From: Gymnopus androsaceus JB14 | Lineage: Eukaryota > Basidiomycota > Agaricomycetes > Agaricales > Omphalotaceae | Reading direction: 5' to 3' | Assembly (NCBI GenBank): GCA_009733575.1 | Contig: ML769389.1 | Location: forward strand, 372,001 to 436,000 | DNA: 64,000 bases | Part shown: positions 35,629 through 46,864 of the stretch, piece after piece | Layout: the number at the start of each line of letters is the position of its first letter | How positions within the stretch are numbered: the first letter of the stretch is position 1 | The notes under the pieces: model-generated | Told to the model about the DNA's origin: nothing | Seen by the model: the letters and a program-made list of their open reading frames with translations, nothing else | The model's database searches: none | Position numbers and translations under genes: made by a program

Positions 35629-36463
35629 ATCATACATGTTACACTTACAGAACACTTTGCAACATGTTTCTCTTTCTGGCTCGTCTTTTTCTTTGCATGA
35701 TACAGGATTATTCTCTCTTCTCTTCCCTAACATCCAGTGCGCTCCTTTTCCCGCTCGTGACACCCCAATATCCATACATTGATACCGCTAGTACCTACCG
35801 TCTCTTTTCTTCAGCCACACTACTCTACCCCGCTTTCCTTGACTGCCAGTCTTCCCAAGAGTTTATATAGTTACATACAGATAAGTACGCACGAAACGAG
35901 ACCCTAGACGACATTCCAACGACAAGCCCATTGCCGAGCCGTTTCCAGTTCTAGCTGGATGATACACTTTACGAAGAGGAAGTCATTTCATTTCCAATCA
36001 ATCGCTGTTGTATTATGGTACCTTTGAAAGAAGTAGGTATACCGTGACAATGCGAGTGTAGTCTTTCGACTACGGCCTTATCCCAAGGACCCAATTATGT
36101 AGGGCTTTTGGCCGTACACTCTACTTAATGCGAGTGGCGAATGCGATAATCAATTTTTGCCAAAGGCAAATGCAAGGAATTATTGGTATACTACACAATA
36201 CACAATATTGGTTCGCCCGGAACTGGTCCAAGGCTAGATAGCAAGGAGAGAGACAAAAGCTGAGGTTGAGCTGAGGCTGGTCAAACAAGCGTCAAGTGTT
36301 AGGCGCCCATCAATCGCTGGCGGCTGTTACTTCACGCCTTAGGTCTTCATCTATCACTTCACGCAGAGGTTGCGCGACTTCAGAGGTGTGTAATAATCCA
36401 TTCCAATAAACTATATATACTTATATAGATTCTCCTAACGATACTATTCCAGGTATTCTTCGC
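35629..36463. other. Intergenic, 835 bp
   Basis: Holds a small hairpin at 36058-36073 (GTAGTC-tttc-GACTAC) and, at 36300-36320, a ttaggcgcccatca word also found at 4880 and 48242 near duplication junctions. No gene seen. Confidence 0.5.
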
Positions 36464-39400
36464 ATGGCTCATGATTCGGCAGACCTGCAGCCTTTCGAGC
36501 AACTCGCTAATGAAATACTATACCTCATTTTCGAATCGGTCTGCAGGGAGAACTTGCTGCAGGAATATCCTTGGCCATTGCATGGGAAGAAACCAACGAC
36601 CCAATTATTTTGCCCCGTCATTACCTACCTCCCAACTCTTGCTATTAGTTCTGTGTGCACTCGATGGCGCTCGCTGGCTCTGGCTTCACCTGGATTATGG
36701 TCCCAATTCAGGTTGGAGATAGCCCCATAGAGAAAACAACTATGGATATGCAGAGCGGGTTTATATCAACTCTACAGCTCTACCTAATCCGCTCCGCCGA
36801 TTCGCCTCTCCAAACTGATCTAGAAACACAAGGGCGCGGTCATGGGCTTTGTAACCCCCTCACGTTAGACCTCATTCTTGCTCATACTACTCGATGGAAG
36901 ACGTTTAGCTATACTGGTGATTATGACTTGGCGCACTGTGAGGGACTATCTCAACGTCCTTCCTTCCCTATCCTTGACCAACTTGTTTTAAGAGGCTATG
37001 AGGCCGAAATTCGGGGGGCAGATCTTGACTGCTTTGAGCATTCGCCAATAGGGTCGGGCTAATTGGTCGGGACCATGTTAATAACATTGCTATTAACATT
37101 GGACCTTTGGAGGCCTGTTTAACACATGTTAATAGCAGTTATTAACATGGGCGCTTATGGGCGCTTATAGCGCTAATTCCGGGTGCCAATTTTTCCTTTT
37201 TGCCAAACAATGTTCAATCCAATATAGAACTAGTCAAAGGGTATCTGTCATGGTCTTCTTTAGTAATAAAACATGAAGGAAACTTTAGGGCCTTGATTCT
37301 CAACTCTCGAGTTATCCCTCACGCCTTCCGATGAACACTGCCACTGAAAAATATTAGTCAAGATATCAGTAAAACACTATTTTCACTCTGGAAAGTATCA
37401 TAGAGCATCACATGAGCTAGTATGGCCCAATTTCAGACTCTGGTGATTACCAGGGAGTCTGGTGTGTGGTCACCAACCTTCACCGACTCATTAACATCAT
37501 TAACATGGCTCTCAGAGGTCAATGTTATTAGCATGCTAATAGCATGTTAATAGCATGTTAATTAACACATGTTAATTGAAACCTGGGTATTAGCCCGACC
37601 TAGTCTCCTCTAAGCGTCTCGTTATACACTGACGATCCATGCGGATGTGTGTATATAGAGTCTGCTAGTTCCCACGGGGGCAATGCAGCTCAAGGATTTC
37701 GATTATATAAGATTGGTGCATCGCCACCGACGCGTACCAAATTTACTGCCGTGTACTGCTCTTTCTCTTGGGTTCCTGCTTTCAAATTCGCGTTAATCCA
37801 GATAAAACTTCGTTTCTCACTTGGATAATTCACAATGGATTGATTTGACCGAGAAAATCACCGAAAATCACTGCCGAAACACCTATTTCAGCTCATTTGC
37901 ATGCTGAGGTGCATTCAAGTGTTCAGAAATTGAATGCATCCAGAGCAAGAGCTGGAGGAGGGAATCATAGGGTGGAGCATGTATTTCATCAGCCAAATTC
38001 TCCCTCAGAAGTGCTGATATCCGGTCCTCATCAGCCTGGATGCCGCATTACAAAAATCCAACTTTATCCATTCCAGCCATCCTTTTGACACCTTCTAATG
38101 CCCTGCAGTGTACGGCCCGAATGGACTAGCAGAAACTTGTTGCCAAATTTACGGCGCTTGTTCTCGGTAACCAGCAAATATCGCGCGAGACTGCTTTGGT
38201 ATCAGCGCAACATATGGAAGCCATGGTACTTCCATTTCACAGCTCTCCACTAGTAACCAATCCCCGAAAAATCGAATGAGCAAGTGAGTAAATCCTGATC
38301 ATGAAACGGAGAGAGAGCCAAGACTTACATTCCACTGTAAAAGAGCGGATCCTTTTGAATCTCCAATGGGTATAGTTGATGACATGGATCCTTCGCTAGT
38401 AGGCCAAATACGAAGTCTTGGGTCGCCATCAAAATAGTATTTGAGTGTCCAGTGAATGAAATATCAGTACGCTTCTTGCAATCTGGCCCTTGTGCTTCAC
38501 GCTGTCTCCGAAAAGCATCTAATGCAAGAAAGTTACTACTACTCGACACGGTATGGAAAAGAGCTGTATTTCGTGAAAACCATCCTTCCACTTTAGGACG
38601 AGCTTCTTGACAATGGAATTAACAGTATCTACGCTCTCGGTAGACGCGAATGCAATGTTCGATAGCAAAAGTACGATTGAGCGCCCATACGGATCCAACG
38701 GACCGATGGTGGCAGTGACCTATATTTACGTAAGACTTTTTCTTGAGCTGCAGTGCCGGCGCGCCTACTAGCAGACTCTATACAGATACATCCATACGGA
38801 TCGTCATCTGTATCCGAGTCTGCCTACGGGAGACTAAGCCCGACCCTATTCGCCAAAGCTCCGCACCGTCAGGACAGATTTTCTTGAAGTATGCTCTGAT
38901 CTACCCTGGACACAACTTACGTCTTTGGATGCTCAGCTACTACTAATAGAGGAGAGGATATAACTCTTCTTTCCAAATGCCCGCGTTTGACTGTTCTAAA
39001 ATTCCAGAGTGGGTCAACATTTGGGTTAGGCGACACATCACTGGCTAGCCTCGAGTCATTCACTTTTGTATCTACAAGGAGGCAGAAACCCTGGATATTG
39101 TCGTCCATGACATTACCTTCCCTGACAGAACTCATCTCATATCGAGATCGTCCTGCACATTGACAACGCTGTCGCTGAGCGGTGTTATCATTTCGGATCA
39201 GAATCTCATAGCTGCTCTCCACCTTCTCCCTTCCATCGCCAATCTTTCCACCAATGACTTGTTGAATCCAACCGGTGGGAGTCCGCTAACCTCCCACTTC
39301 GTCTCGAGCATGTATGGCTTGTCTGCTGCACCTCTCCTTCCAAAATTGCGATCTCTCTCCATAAAACTGCTCGGAACTTCATTCGACGATGCTGCGTTCA

Positions 39401-39582
39401 TCGACATCTCATCTCGCTGAATGCCTGATCCCGCTACTGGACTAGATTGCTTACGGTCATTGGTGCTCCATTTTTTGGATCGGGAGCTAGATGTGGGATT
39501 GTACGAACCTCTATGGCATTTGGATAGGATGGGAATGCAAGTGGTTATTACTGGCAAGGATAATAATTGCAATGGTCCATGA
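36464..39582 (+). pseudogene. F-box protein gene split by a hAT-like element
   Basis: Family N-terminus at 36464: FEQLANEILYLIFESVC, LLQEYPWPLH, ITYLPTLAISSVCTRW, WSQFRLEIAP. One extra base at about 36729 shifts the frame, after which GFISTLQLYL and CFEHSP continue to 37048. The 1.8-kb element 37049-38848 follows. After it the gene resumes exactly (PKLRTVRTDFLE, LPWTQLTSLD), then ISRSSCTLTTLSL, LIAALHLLPS, HFVSSMYG and FDDAAFI, with a TGA after SSR at 39418-39420 and the tail CLRSLVLHF to VVITGKD at 39570. It is dead through insertion, frame break and stops. The fragment is oriented towards the third lectin copy. Confidence 0.82.
37049..38848. mobile_element. hAT-like insertion, 1.8 kb, with 8-bp target duplication
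   Basis: Flanked by TTCGCCAA on both sides (37041-37048 and 38849-38856), inside the F-box reading frame. Ends: TAGGGTCGGGCT and AGCCCGACCCTA. About 100 bp of subterminal inverted repeat is seen between 37600-37700 and 38735-38835 (agtctgctag, gcagctcaag). The left 550 bp (37050-37602), rich in atgttaat / ttaataacat words and ended by an inner inverted TIR copy, looks like a second element nested in the left end. A minus-strand open frame at 38591-38325 has no recognised domain, so no transposase can be claimed. Confidence 0.8.
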
Positions 39583-40582
39583 TTGGATGGTTTTTCTTTC
39601 GGTAGTGACCTGATAGTCCTTCAAAGTACGAATTTCTCGAACCTGCTTCAAGCAGGTTCGAGAAATTGTCCAGTTAATAGTACTAATTCGTTGCATATTC
39701 ATACTTGAGGCTTGGACCAAACCTGGCGCGTGGCGGTTACTTTTGCAGCTCAAAGTGACATGCAAGAAAACGCGATCGGCGGTTCTGCTGGACGACGCCG
39801 CTCAGTGGATCGTATTAACCGCTTACTTTGAAAGCAACTTCCGCGCGCTTGGTAAGCAGAATTAACTAGACAGCTTGTTGAAAGTATAGCAGGAAGACTG
39901 TAAAAAAAATGATGATAAATAGCCGCGAATATGATATGAACTGCTAGAAAAAACTCAACGAAGGCCTGCAGGTTGGGTATTACCGAGTCTTATATTCATT
40001 CCTTTTGCATTTCATGCATCTCAAGCAAGAGCTCACCATCGATTCCGTCTGTCTGTCTGTCTCCTTCTGATGTACACACTACAACTTATTATTTTTTCCA
40101 GTCAACAATCGGAATCTCAAAGCATTGGCGAAGATATCGGAACGAGGGAAGGTTGAGTCCCATGATTGAGAAAAAGATGCATGTTTGTCGAGTGTAGTTT
40201 TGAGGATCATAGAGGGATTGCGATGCATTTCACTTCTACGATTACCGTATCTGCACCTGAACCATAAATGACTCAGTTTGTTACGCGGTAGATTATTCTT
40301 GATGCATCCACTTGCGTGAGATTGGGTCTTGCTCACCTTCTGACAGGGTATACTCAAGTTATTGGTTAGGGCGTGATGAAGTTGTTGGGCCTATTCATTG
40401 GACTACTTCAACTTGAAAGACAGCTTTCTTGCTTCCACTGCTGCATAGAATCAGATTCCAGGTATAGCATCTGGGTATAATCCGCGGTCCTGATAGAATA
40501 ATTATACAAGCCTATAAAGGGAGCCCAATGCATCGCTCCTTTTCAACACAAAATTGCACATTCCCCAATCGTCTACTGCATC
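39583..40582. other. Upstream region of the third lectin copy
   Basis: From about 39830 it is a diverged direct copy of 5050-5797 (for example gaaagcaacttccgcgcgc and the acctgattccaggtatagca region), the presumed lectin promoter. A perfect 18-bp inverted repeat with a 1-nt centre lies at 39631-39667. Confidence 0.65.
39631..39667. repeat. Perfect 18-bp palindrome
   Basis: Arms aatttctcgaacctgctt and aagcaggttcgagaaatt with one base between. It lies just beyond the F-box relic and before the lectin upstream region. Confidence 0.8.
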
Positions 40583-41037
40583 ATGTTGCTCATCTCGAAA
40601 GCTCTGCTTGTATGTCTGTCCTTCACGACTCACTGGATCCGTACTAATTTCCCTCCTCGCATATAGATGCTACCGCTATATCTGTCCCTCACCCTGGCTG
40701 CACCCTCGGACAGCCCCACTGCCCGGTCAGCCAACACCGTCATCCCGATTACTGGTACCAACATGGGTGCAGTTTCACTTTCCAACGGTAACACTCGTGT
40801 TTATTATCAAGATGCCACCAACGGTAGCATCATCCAGCTCGTCGTCTCGAACGATTTTGAAATCGGTGTCTACGTTAGCTCGGCCGTTATAGTTCCTGCG
40901 GACGAGGTTAGGTCGAACTCCCCCGTTGCGGTTTCACTCCTTTCCAATGCTGCGGGCTTCGAGCAGGTCTGTGAAATATTCTTGAGCTTTCGCCAACCGA
41001 TCAGTTAATGTGATAACTATTTAGATTCATCTCGGAT

Positions 41038-41361
41038 TGTGATTTTCCTATAGACTTCGTGAGTACAACGAGGGCCTCAGTCAAGATGATGGAACTCGTT
41101 ATATTACCTATAGACTTCGTGAGTACAACGAGGGCTATAGGTATCGTCAATATATATATGTAGAAGTAGTAAATGGAGTCGCTTACCCTCAGTCAAGATG
41201 ATGGAACTGAGGAAAGCGACGAATCGAGGAACCGAGCCTTATATACTACGAAAACGGTCCGTCGACAAATAAACAACCAAATAAGAACATAGAGCCAAAT
41301 AAGGAAACTTCGTAATCAAATAACAAACACACGACGCCACAACGCCTGTCAACATTTAACA
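41038..41361 (-). repeat. Copia 3' LTR
   Basis: 324 bp; contains two direct copies of a 29-bp motif (starting cctatagacttcgtgagtac) at about 41049 and 41100, each near a ctcagtcaagatgatggaact word. The inner edge touches the polypurine tract. Confidence 0.92.
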
Positions 41362-44300
41362 CTCCCCCTGGAGTCGTGATACCACCAATCTAATCCCAGA
41401 GCAGTAACGATGCGACGACGCTTCTCCTTTGGCAATGACTTCGTCATGATGTCAGCCAAGTTCTGAGACGACGCGACAGGATAGATGGACACCTGTCCTT
41501 CCTTGACGGCATCGCGGATGAAGAAGTATCGAATATTGATATGCTTTGCCAAATCGTGTCCCTTTGTCGTTTCGGATAGCGCAATCGACCCCAAGTTATC
41601 AACAAGCAAATCCATTGGTCCTCCCACGTCCAGATCCACCTCTCGCATCCAGCTTGCCATCCAGATTGCCTGCTGCACACATTTTGCCAACGCAATATAT
41701 TCAGACTCCGTCGAGGATAACGAAACCAAGCTTTGCTTCTTTGAGGCCCACGCGACTGGACAACCGTTCATTAGGAATATGTAACCAGAAGTTGAACGTC
41801 GCATCGCTTTACACCCAGCCCAGTCCGCATCCGAATAACCCACAGTCGAGACCTTCTTATCGGTGACTGGCTTGTATTTCACACCGTAGTGAAGCGTCGT
41901 CATAATGTATCGGCAAAGTTTGATTAGAAGATCCCAGTCCTCGGGAAAAGGTGCATTCTGAACGGTCGCTAACGTTGAACATCCATAGCTAATGTCTAGC
42001 CTTGTGCAACCACTCCCCCATTGGCAACAACCCAGGAGTCCTCGGTATGGTTTGTCGCTCATGAAGGCTTCATCTTCCTTCGAGCGGCTACCCGAGCAGG
42101 GATAGAGAAACCAGGAGGTAAAGGTGTGTAGAGCGGTTGAAGATCATCAAGAATTCCGAAGTATTTGAACACTTTTAGGAAAAATGGAGCTTGGGTGACA
42201 CCAATTGAACCATCAGGCAAGTAGTCGATTGTCAGACCTAGAAGAACGTTCTTATCTTTGATGTCCTTCAGGTCCCAAATTCTGAAGCCACAGATAGCAT
42301 CCTCAGCTTCCTTGCTGTCAGTCGATACCGCAAAAATGTCGTCGGTATGGACAGAAGCGATGGTTCTGCGACCAGTGGTAGGGTCAAATCTGAACGAATG
42401 CAAGGGTCGGCGCGTGAAGACTTGAAACCTAGTTTCTTGAATTGATCCTCCAGCTCGTTGTACCAGATGTGGCCCGCTTGTACCATGCCATACAAAGGTC
42501 TTTGCATCAGGCAGACTTTCGACTCCTCCCCCGCCTGAGCAAAACCTGTTGGCTGTCGCATGTATACCGGAGGCTCCTTTGGTAAAGAACCGTTCAAGTA
42601 TGCCAGCGAAAAATCCCACTGACTTGTCTCTAGGCCCAAACCAGCCCCAACTGCCATTAGCATTCGAACCGATTCCATTCGGGCTACCATCGACCAACTC
42701 TTGTCATAATCCACACCCGCAATCTGCATGTCACCCCTTGCCACATATCGCGCCTTGGTCTTCAAAACCTTTCCCTCTCCATCAACCTTCAAATCATAAA
42801 CCCACATTCCTTCAAGTATATGTTCGCCGTTCGGAGCATCCACCAGAGTCCAGACGTTACGGTCTTTCAGACCGTTAATTTCTGCTTCCATAGCAGGCAA
42901 CCACCTGTCTGGATCACGCATGGCCTCCCTATAGGATGAAGGAATCACGATATCCCCTCCTCCTTTCACAGCACTCGCTAAAGCAAGTACGCATTCTTCC
43001 CTTTCCCTCGATCTCCGCTCTTCTTCTAAAACGTTTATAGCCAACACCGCAATGTTAGCCCATTCGAGCTCGTCAGCCTTCGCATTTTCCTCCTCATTCA
43101 TGTATTCCATCGACCGAAGAAGCGCAGGGGAAGGGTTCGAAACTCTTCCAGATCGTCGTGGAGTGGGCTCGGGGCTATCAGATGCTGGACGAGGTTCTGG
43201 AGTTTGCGGACAAGCACCGGATTCATCTGTCGCGGGCACATCTGCGACGTTTTCAAGGAGATCCTCGTCCCCCGCATCTTCAACGATATTTTGCTGAGTT
43301 CGTCTCGGCGTCCCCTCTTCGAAGACCACGTCTCGTACCAGATATACACTCTTCCTCTCAGGATCGTATACCCGATAACCACGAGCACCGAGGTACCCCA
43401 CCATGTATCCGCACCATGCCTGGCGTCCCAACTTCCCCTCCTTTCGATCCAAATCCTTAACCCAGACTTTCGACCCCCATTTCCGAAGGTGCGACACGTC
43501 CAAGTATATCCTGAACTCTTCCACTTCTGCCAAGGAACCTTTCCGGGGTGACGCATCGTTGGGATAAATCCTCGGATGTAACACTGAGCAGCAGCAGCTT
43601 CTGCCCAAAATCTTTTATTGAGATCGGAGTCCTCCAACATAGCTCGAGTGCCCTCGATAATGGTTCTGTTTGCACGTTCTACCTGTCCATTTGCTGCAGA
43701 AGAATCCTTCGGGACACGCTCAATTACAATCCCCTTCTCGTTACAGAATTCCTCAAACCACTTGTTGTCGAATTCTTTGCCAAGGTCGATGCGAAACACG
43801 CGGACCTTCCGACTCGTCTGCGTCTCTGCCATTGCAACGAAGATTTTAACGAGAGACAATATCTTTGCAGCATCCTTTGTCGCAGAAAAATATGGGAACG
43901 GGATGCCGGTACCATCATCGCATGCCAGCATCATGTATACCGCACCACCGAGACTGGTAGTCCGTGATCTCCCCCACAAGTCGAGGCTTACACGATCCAG
44001 CGGCTCTGACGACGGGACAACAACAGCATCGAACGGTCTTCTAGTTGCCTTGGTGAGCAAACAGACTTCGCATTTTCCGCACACCGTCAAATCGGAGATA
44101 TTCAATCCCCCAACTAACTCCTTCTTTGCCATCATGCGCACAGTGTTTATGTCGGCATGGCCGAATCGCAAATGCCACATTTCGAGTGAGCATGGCACAT
44201 TCATAGACCTCGACTTTACGCTGACGGCTGCGATAGGTTCCAAAGCTTCAAGAACCTCGACTTCGTACAAACGATGTCGAGCTTTCTCAAAAGCCAATCG

Positions 44301-45743
44301 ACCATCAACCACAATCTTCCCAAACTTATCCTTTACGGTTAAGATCCCGCTCCCCCACGTCCCTCGGTATCCCAAAACATCCATCGCCGGCAGCGACAAT
44401 AGATTCATCGAGAAGGACGGCGTATGTGAAGCAGGAAAACGAAGCTTGTTTACCACACCCTCCGAGGTTCGTACATGAAGCTCTACGATTCCCCGACCCT
44501 CAATCACGAATTGACCGCCATCCCCTTCAGTAGCCATACGACCAATGACACGGACGGGCGTGTATTCAACGAACAAACGTTTATCGCGAATACACCATTC
44601 AGAAGCGGCGCTATCGATGTAGGTAGGAACACGATAATTTGATTGCAAAGGAGACGAGGACGGAGACGAGGATGATAAAGTAGACATTAAGACAGTAGGT
44701 AGCGAATAAAACAACAAATCATGATTTACCACGGCAAGGCCTTCCCTCCTATGTCTAGAAGGGCATGGGTCAGCCACCGCAACATGACTTGAAGTAGTAG
44801 ACGCACCACCGCAACCGAAATCAAAAGTCGCAGCTGCGACGATCTGCTCGACAGAGGAAGTTCCGCTGGAGGTCGCGGCAGCAGCTGGCTTCGCTGAATC
44901 GGGATTCCGTTTCCACCAAGCGGGAGCACGGTGCTCAGCACCACCACCGGGCGACCAACACTGCTTGTGACTGTGGCCTGGACGCTTGCAGTTATCGCAG
45001 ATGAAAGGTTTCCTCCCGTATGTAGTATTCGTAACAGTGGCGAGAGCAGATGAACCGTCAGATTTGAAACCTGAAGCCAATCGAAGTTGGACATCGTATT
45101 CTTCGAGAAAACGTTTGATTTCAGAGTATGAGCGTGAACCGTGATTCTGAATGATCCAAAGATGGGATGGGATAGGCAAAGAACTAAGAAAGTAGCCGCG
45201 GAGTTCGTCATCGGTAACGGTGCACCCAGCATCCGAAGCATCTTGACGAAGAGCCTCAAGCGCACCAAAGTGTTTCTCGAAAGCCGTTCCCTCGATGTAC
45301 TTGAGCTGACGAAGACGTTCCGTAGCAAGGGTACGGTTTGCAGCGCTTTGCTTGTCGTACTCGGTCGACAACTTGACCCACATTTGGTTTGCAGTAAGTT
45401 CAGCACCCAAGTTGATTGAGCGAGGATCGCGGATGTTCTGGTACAAAATTCCAGCGAGACGACCGTCACGAAGTTCCCATTCCTGCTCGGAGGGATTGGG
45501 CGAGTTGACTGGAGTGGAGACTGGAATGAGAGCAGCTTGAGCGGTACCAGCAGCGAGAACGGCGGGAGCAGCATTTTGTGCAGGACAGATAATGGTTCCG
45601 AGGAGGTATCCAGTCATTCCGTAAGAGCGAGCAACGCTCTTGACGTGATCACGAAAAGCGGCCCAATTCGAAGCGCCTTTCAGCTGCTTCTCCTCGGGGA
45701 AGGAGATAAGAGACGGTAATTGGGTAGACGGCGTGGAGCTCAT
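41349..45743 (-). pseudogene. Copia gag-pol polyprotein with three frame changes
   Basis: Order on the minus strand is gag, protease, integrase, reverse transcriptase, RNase H, which defines Copia. Gag start at 45743 (MSSTPSTQL). Zinc knuckle CDNCKRPGHSHKQC near 44980. Protease DSA near 44610. Integrase zinc motif near 44190-44050 and D, D, E residues near 43985, 43790 and 43690 (DLWGRS, RIDLGKEFD, NGQVERANR). RT core with VHTDDIF near 42345. RNase H residues in YSDADWAG, STESEYIAL and LLVDNLGSIA (41840-41590). The frame changes at about 43600, 42400 and 42060. With nearly identical LTRs these could be recent mutations or sequence errors. Confidence 0.92.
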
Positions 45744-45830
45744 GATTAAGATTTTGACAACGGCGAGGCAGTGAAGGTAATCCAAAAGTCTTTTCGGCGA
45801 GATGAAGAACAGCTATTCTGACTGCGAATC

Positions 45831-46154
45831 TGTGATTTTCCTATAGACTTCGTGAGTACAACGAGGGCCTCAGTCAAGATGATGGAACTCGTTATATTAC
45901 CTATAGACTTCGTGAGTACAACGAGGGCTATAGGTATCGTCAATATATATATGTAGAAGTAGTAAATGGAGTCGCTTACCCTCAGTCAAGATGATGGAAC
46001 TGAGGAAAGCGACGAATCGAGGAACCGAGCCTTATATACTACGAAAACGGTCCGTCGACAAATAAACAACCAAATAAGAACATAGAGCCAAATAAGGAAA
46101 CTTCGTAATCAAATAACAAACACACGACGCCACAACGCCCGTCAACATTTAACA
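45831..46154 (-). repeat. Copia 5' LTR
   Basis: 324 bp, almost identical to the other LTR. The gag reading frame begins about 90 bp inside it, at 45743 on the minus strand. Confidence 0.92.
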
Positions 46155-46419
46155 CGGATTTTTCTCCCCCAACAACGTCCTAAGTGAATACATTTGGGAA
46201 GGTGGTGATAGTTTCCAAGGAGGTCCTACCTGTACCGCCTGTGTAACGAACAAGGGCTTTGTTGGCGCTGCTGGTAGCCAGATGCTATATGCATTGGCAA
46301 CCTCTGGCACTTCTCCTCCGGTTATTCGATACGGATTCGTCCTTGACAGTGGGGATTCCAACACGATTAGTGAGGCGGTCAATACTGGTAGTGGTTGGGT
46401 CGTGGCTACGTTGACTTAG

Positions 46420-46864
46420 TACCAGTTGATGTGTTTGACAAGGTCGTTTGAATGGAAGGCTTGTTAGTGTACGCGTTCTTATACAGCTATTTTCCGCCTT
46501 GGCTTCAGAGAATTCCATTTACTATTGATTCTTTGTCCTCTGATCTTAAGCAGAATCGAAATAGAGCTTCTTACAGGCTCGCATCAGGAAAACCTACACT
46601 GGAAAAAGTTGCTACAGGGATGCAAACATGCACTGTTAATCAACCAGAGTTTGGTTTTGACGAGGCCAGGTTCAACCTGTATCTTAACGTTGCTATACGG
46701 AGAAACACGAGAGTCAAGAGCAAGTTGCATCTGCAATCCGATTTGGTCAATCAAACTCTAAATAGATATATGCATATGTACAGTACATACTATTAGCGTA
46801 GCTGAGTCACCTGGACCTTGAGCGTTGTGCCCTCTCGCGATTGTGATTACCTACATGTATCAAC
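46420..46864. other. Intergenic between convergent lectin and F-box genes
   Basis: Diverged copy of 6512-6965 and, inverted, of 2906-3337. No gene; it should contain both 3' ends. Confidence 0.7.

Larger units (their letters stand above)
41038..46154 (-). mobile_element. Ty1/Copia LTR retrotransposon, full length
   Basis: 5117 bp, flanked by the 5-bp duplication CGGAT (41033-41037 and 46155-46159). LTRs are 324 bp each and start and end with TG and CA. They differ at one base that I noticed (41347 T, 46140 C), indicating a recent insertion. The element reads on the minus strand. A purine-rich tract (CCAGGGGGAG on the minus strand) precedes the left LTR, as expected for a polypurine tract. 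It sits in exon 3 of the third lectin copy. Confidence 0.95.
40583..46419 (+). pseudogene. Lectin-like gene, third copy, interrupted by Copia
   Basis: Exon 1 40583-40609, intron 40610-40666, exon 2 40667-40966, intron 40967-41024, exon 3 starts at 41025 and is cut at 41037 by the Copia element. It resumes at 46160 after the CGGAT target duplication and ends with TAG at 46417-46419. Without the insertion the frame would be open, with two codons fewer than the intact copy (the AEITGG region is shortened). The signal peptide and NTRVYYQD repeat are kept. The copy was therefore probably functional until a recent insertion. It is convergent with the F-box gene at 46865-48182. Confidence 0.88.

Noticed and set aside
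38325..38591. Minus-strand open frame in the hAT-like insertion as a transposase
   Set aside because: No BED zinc finger, catalytic core or hATC dimerisation motif could be recognised.
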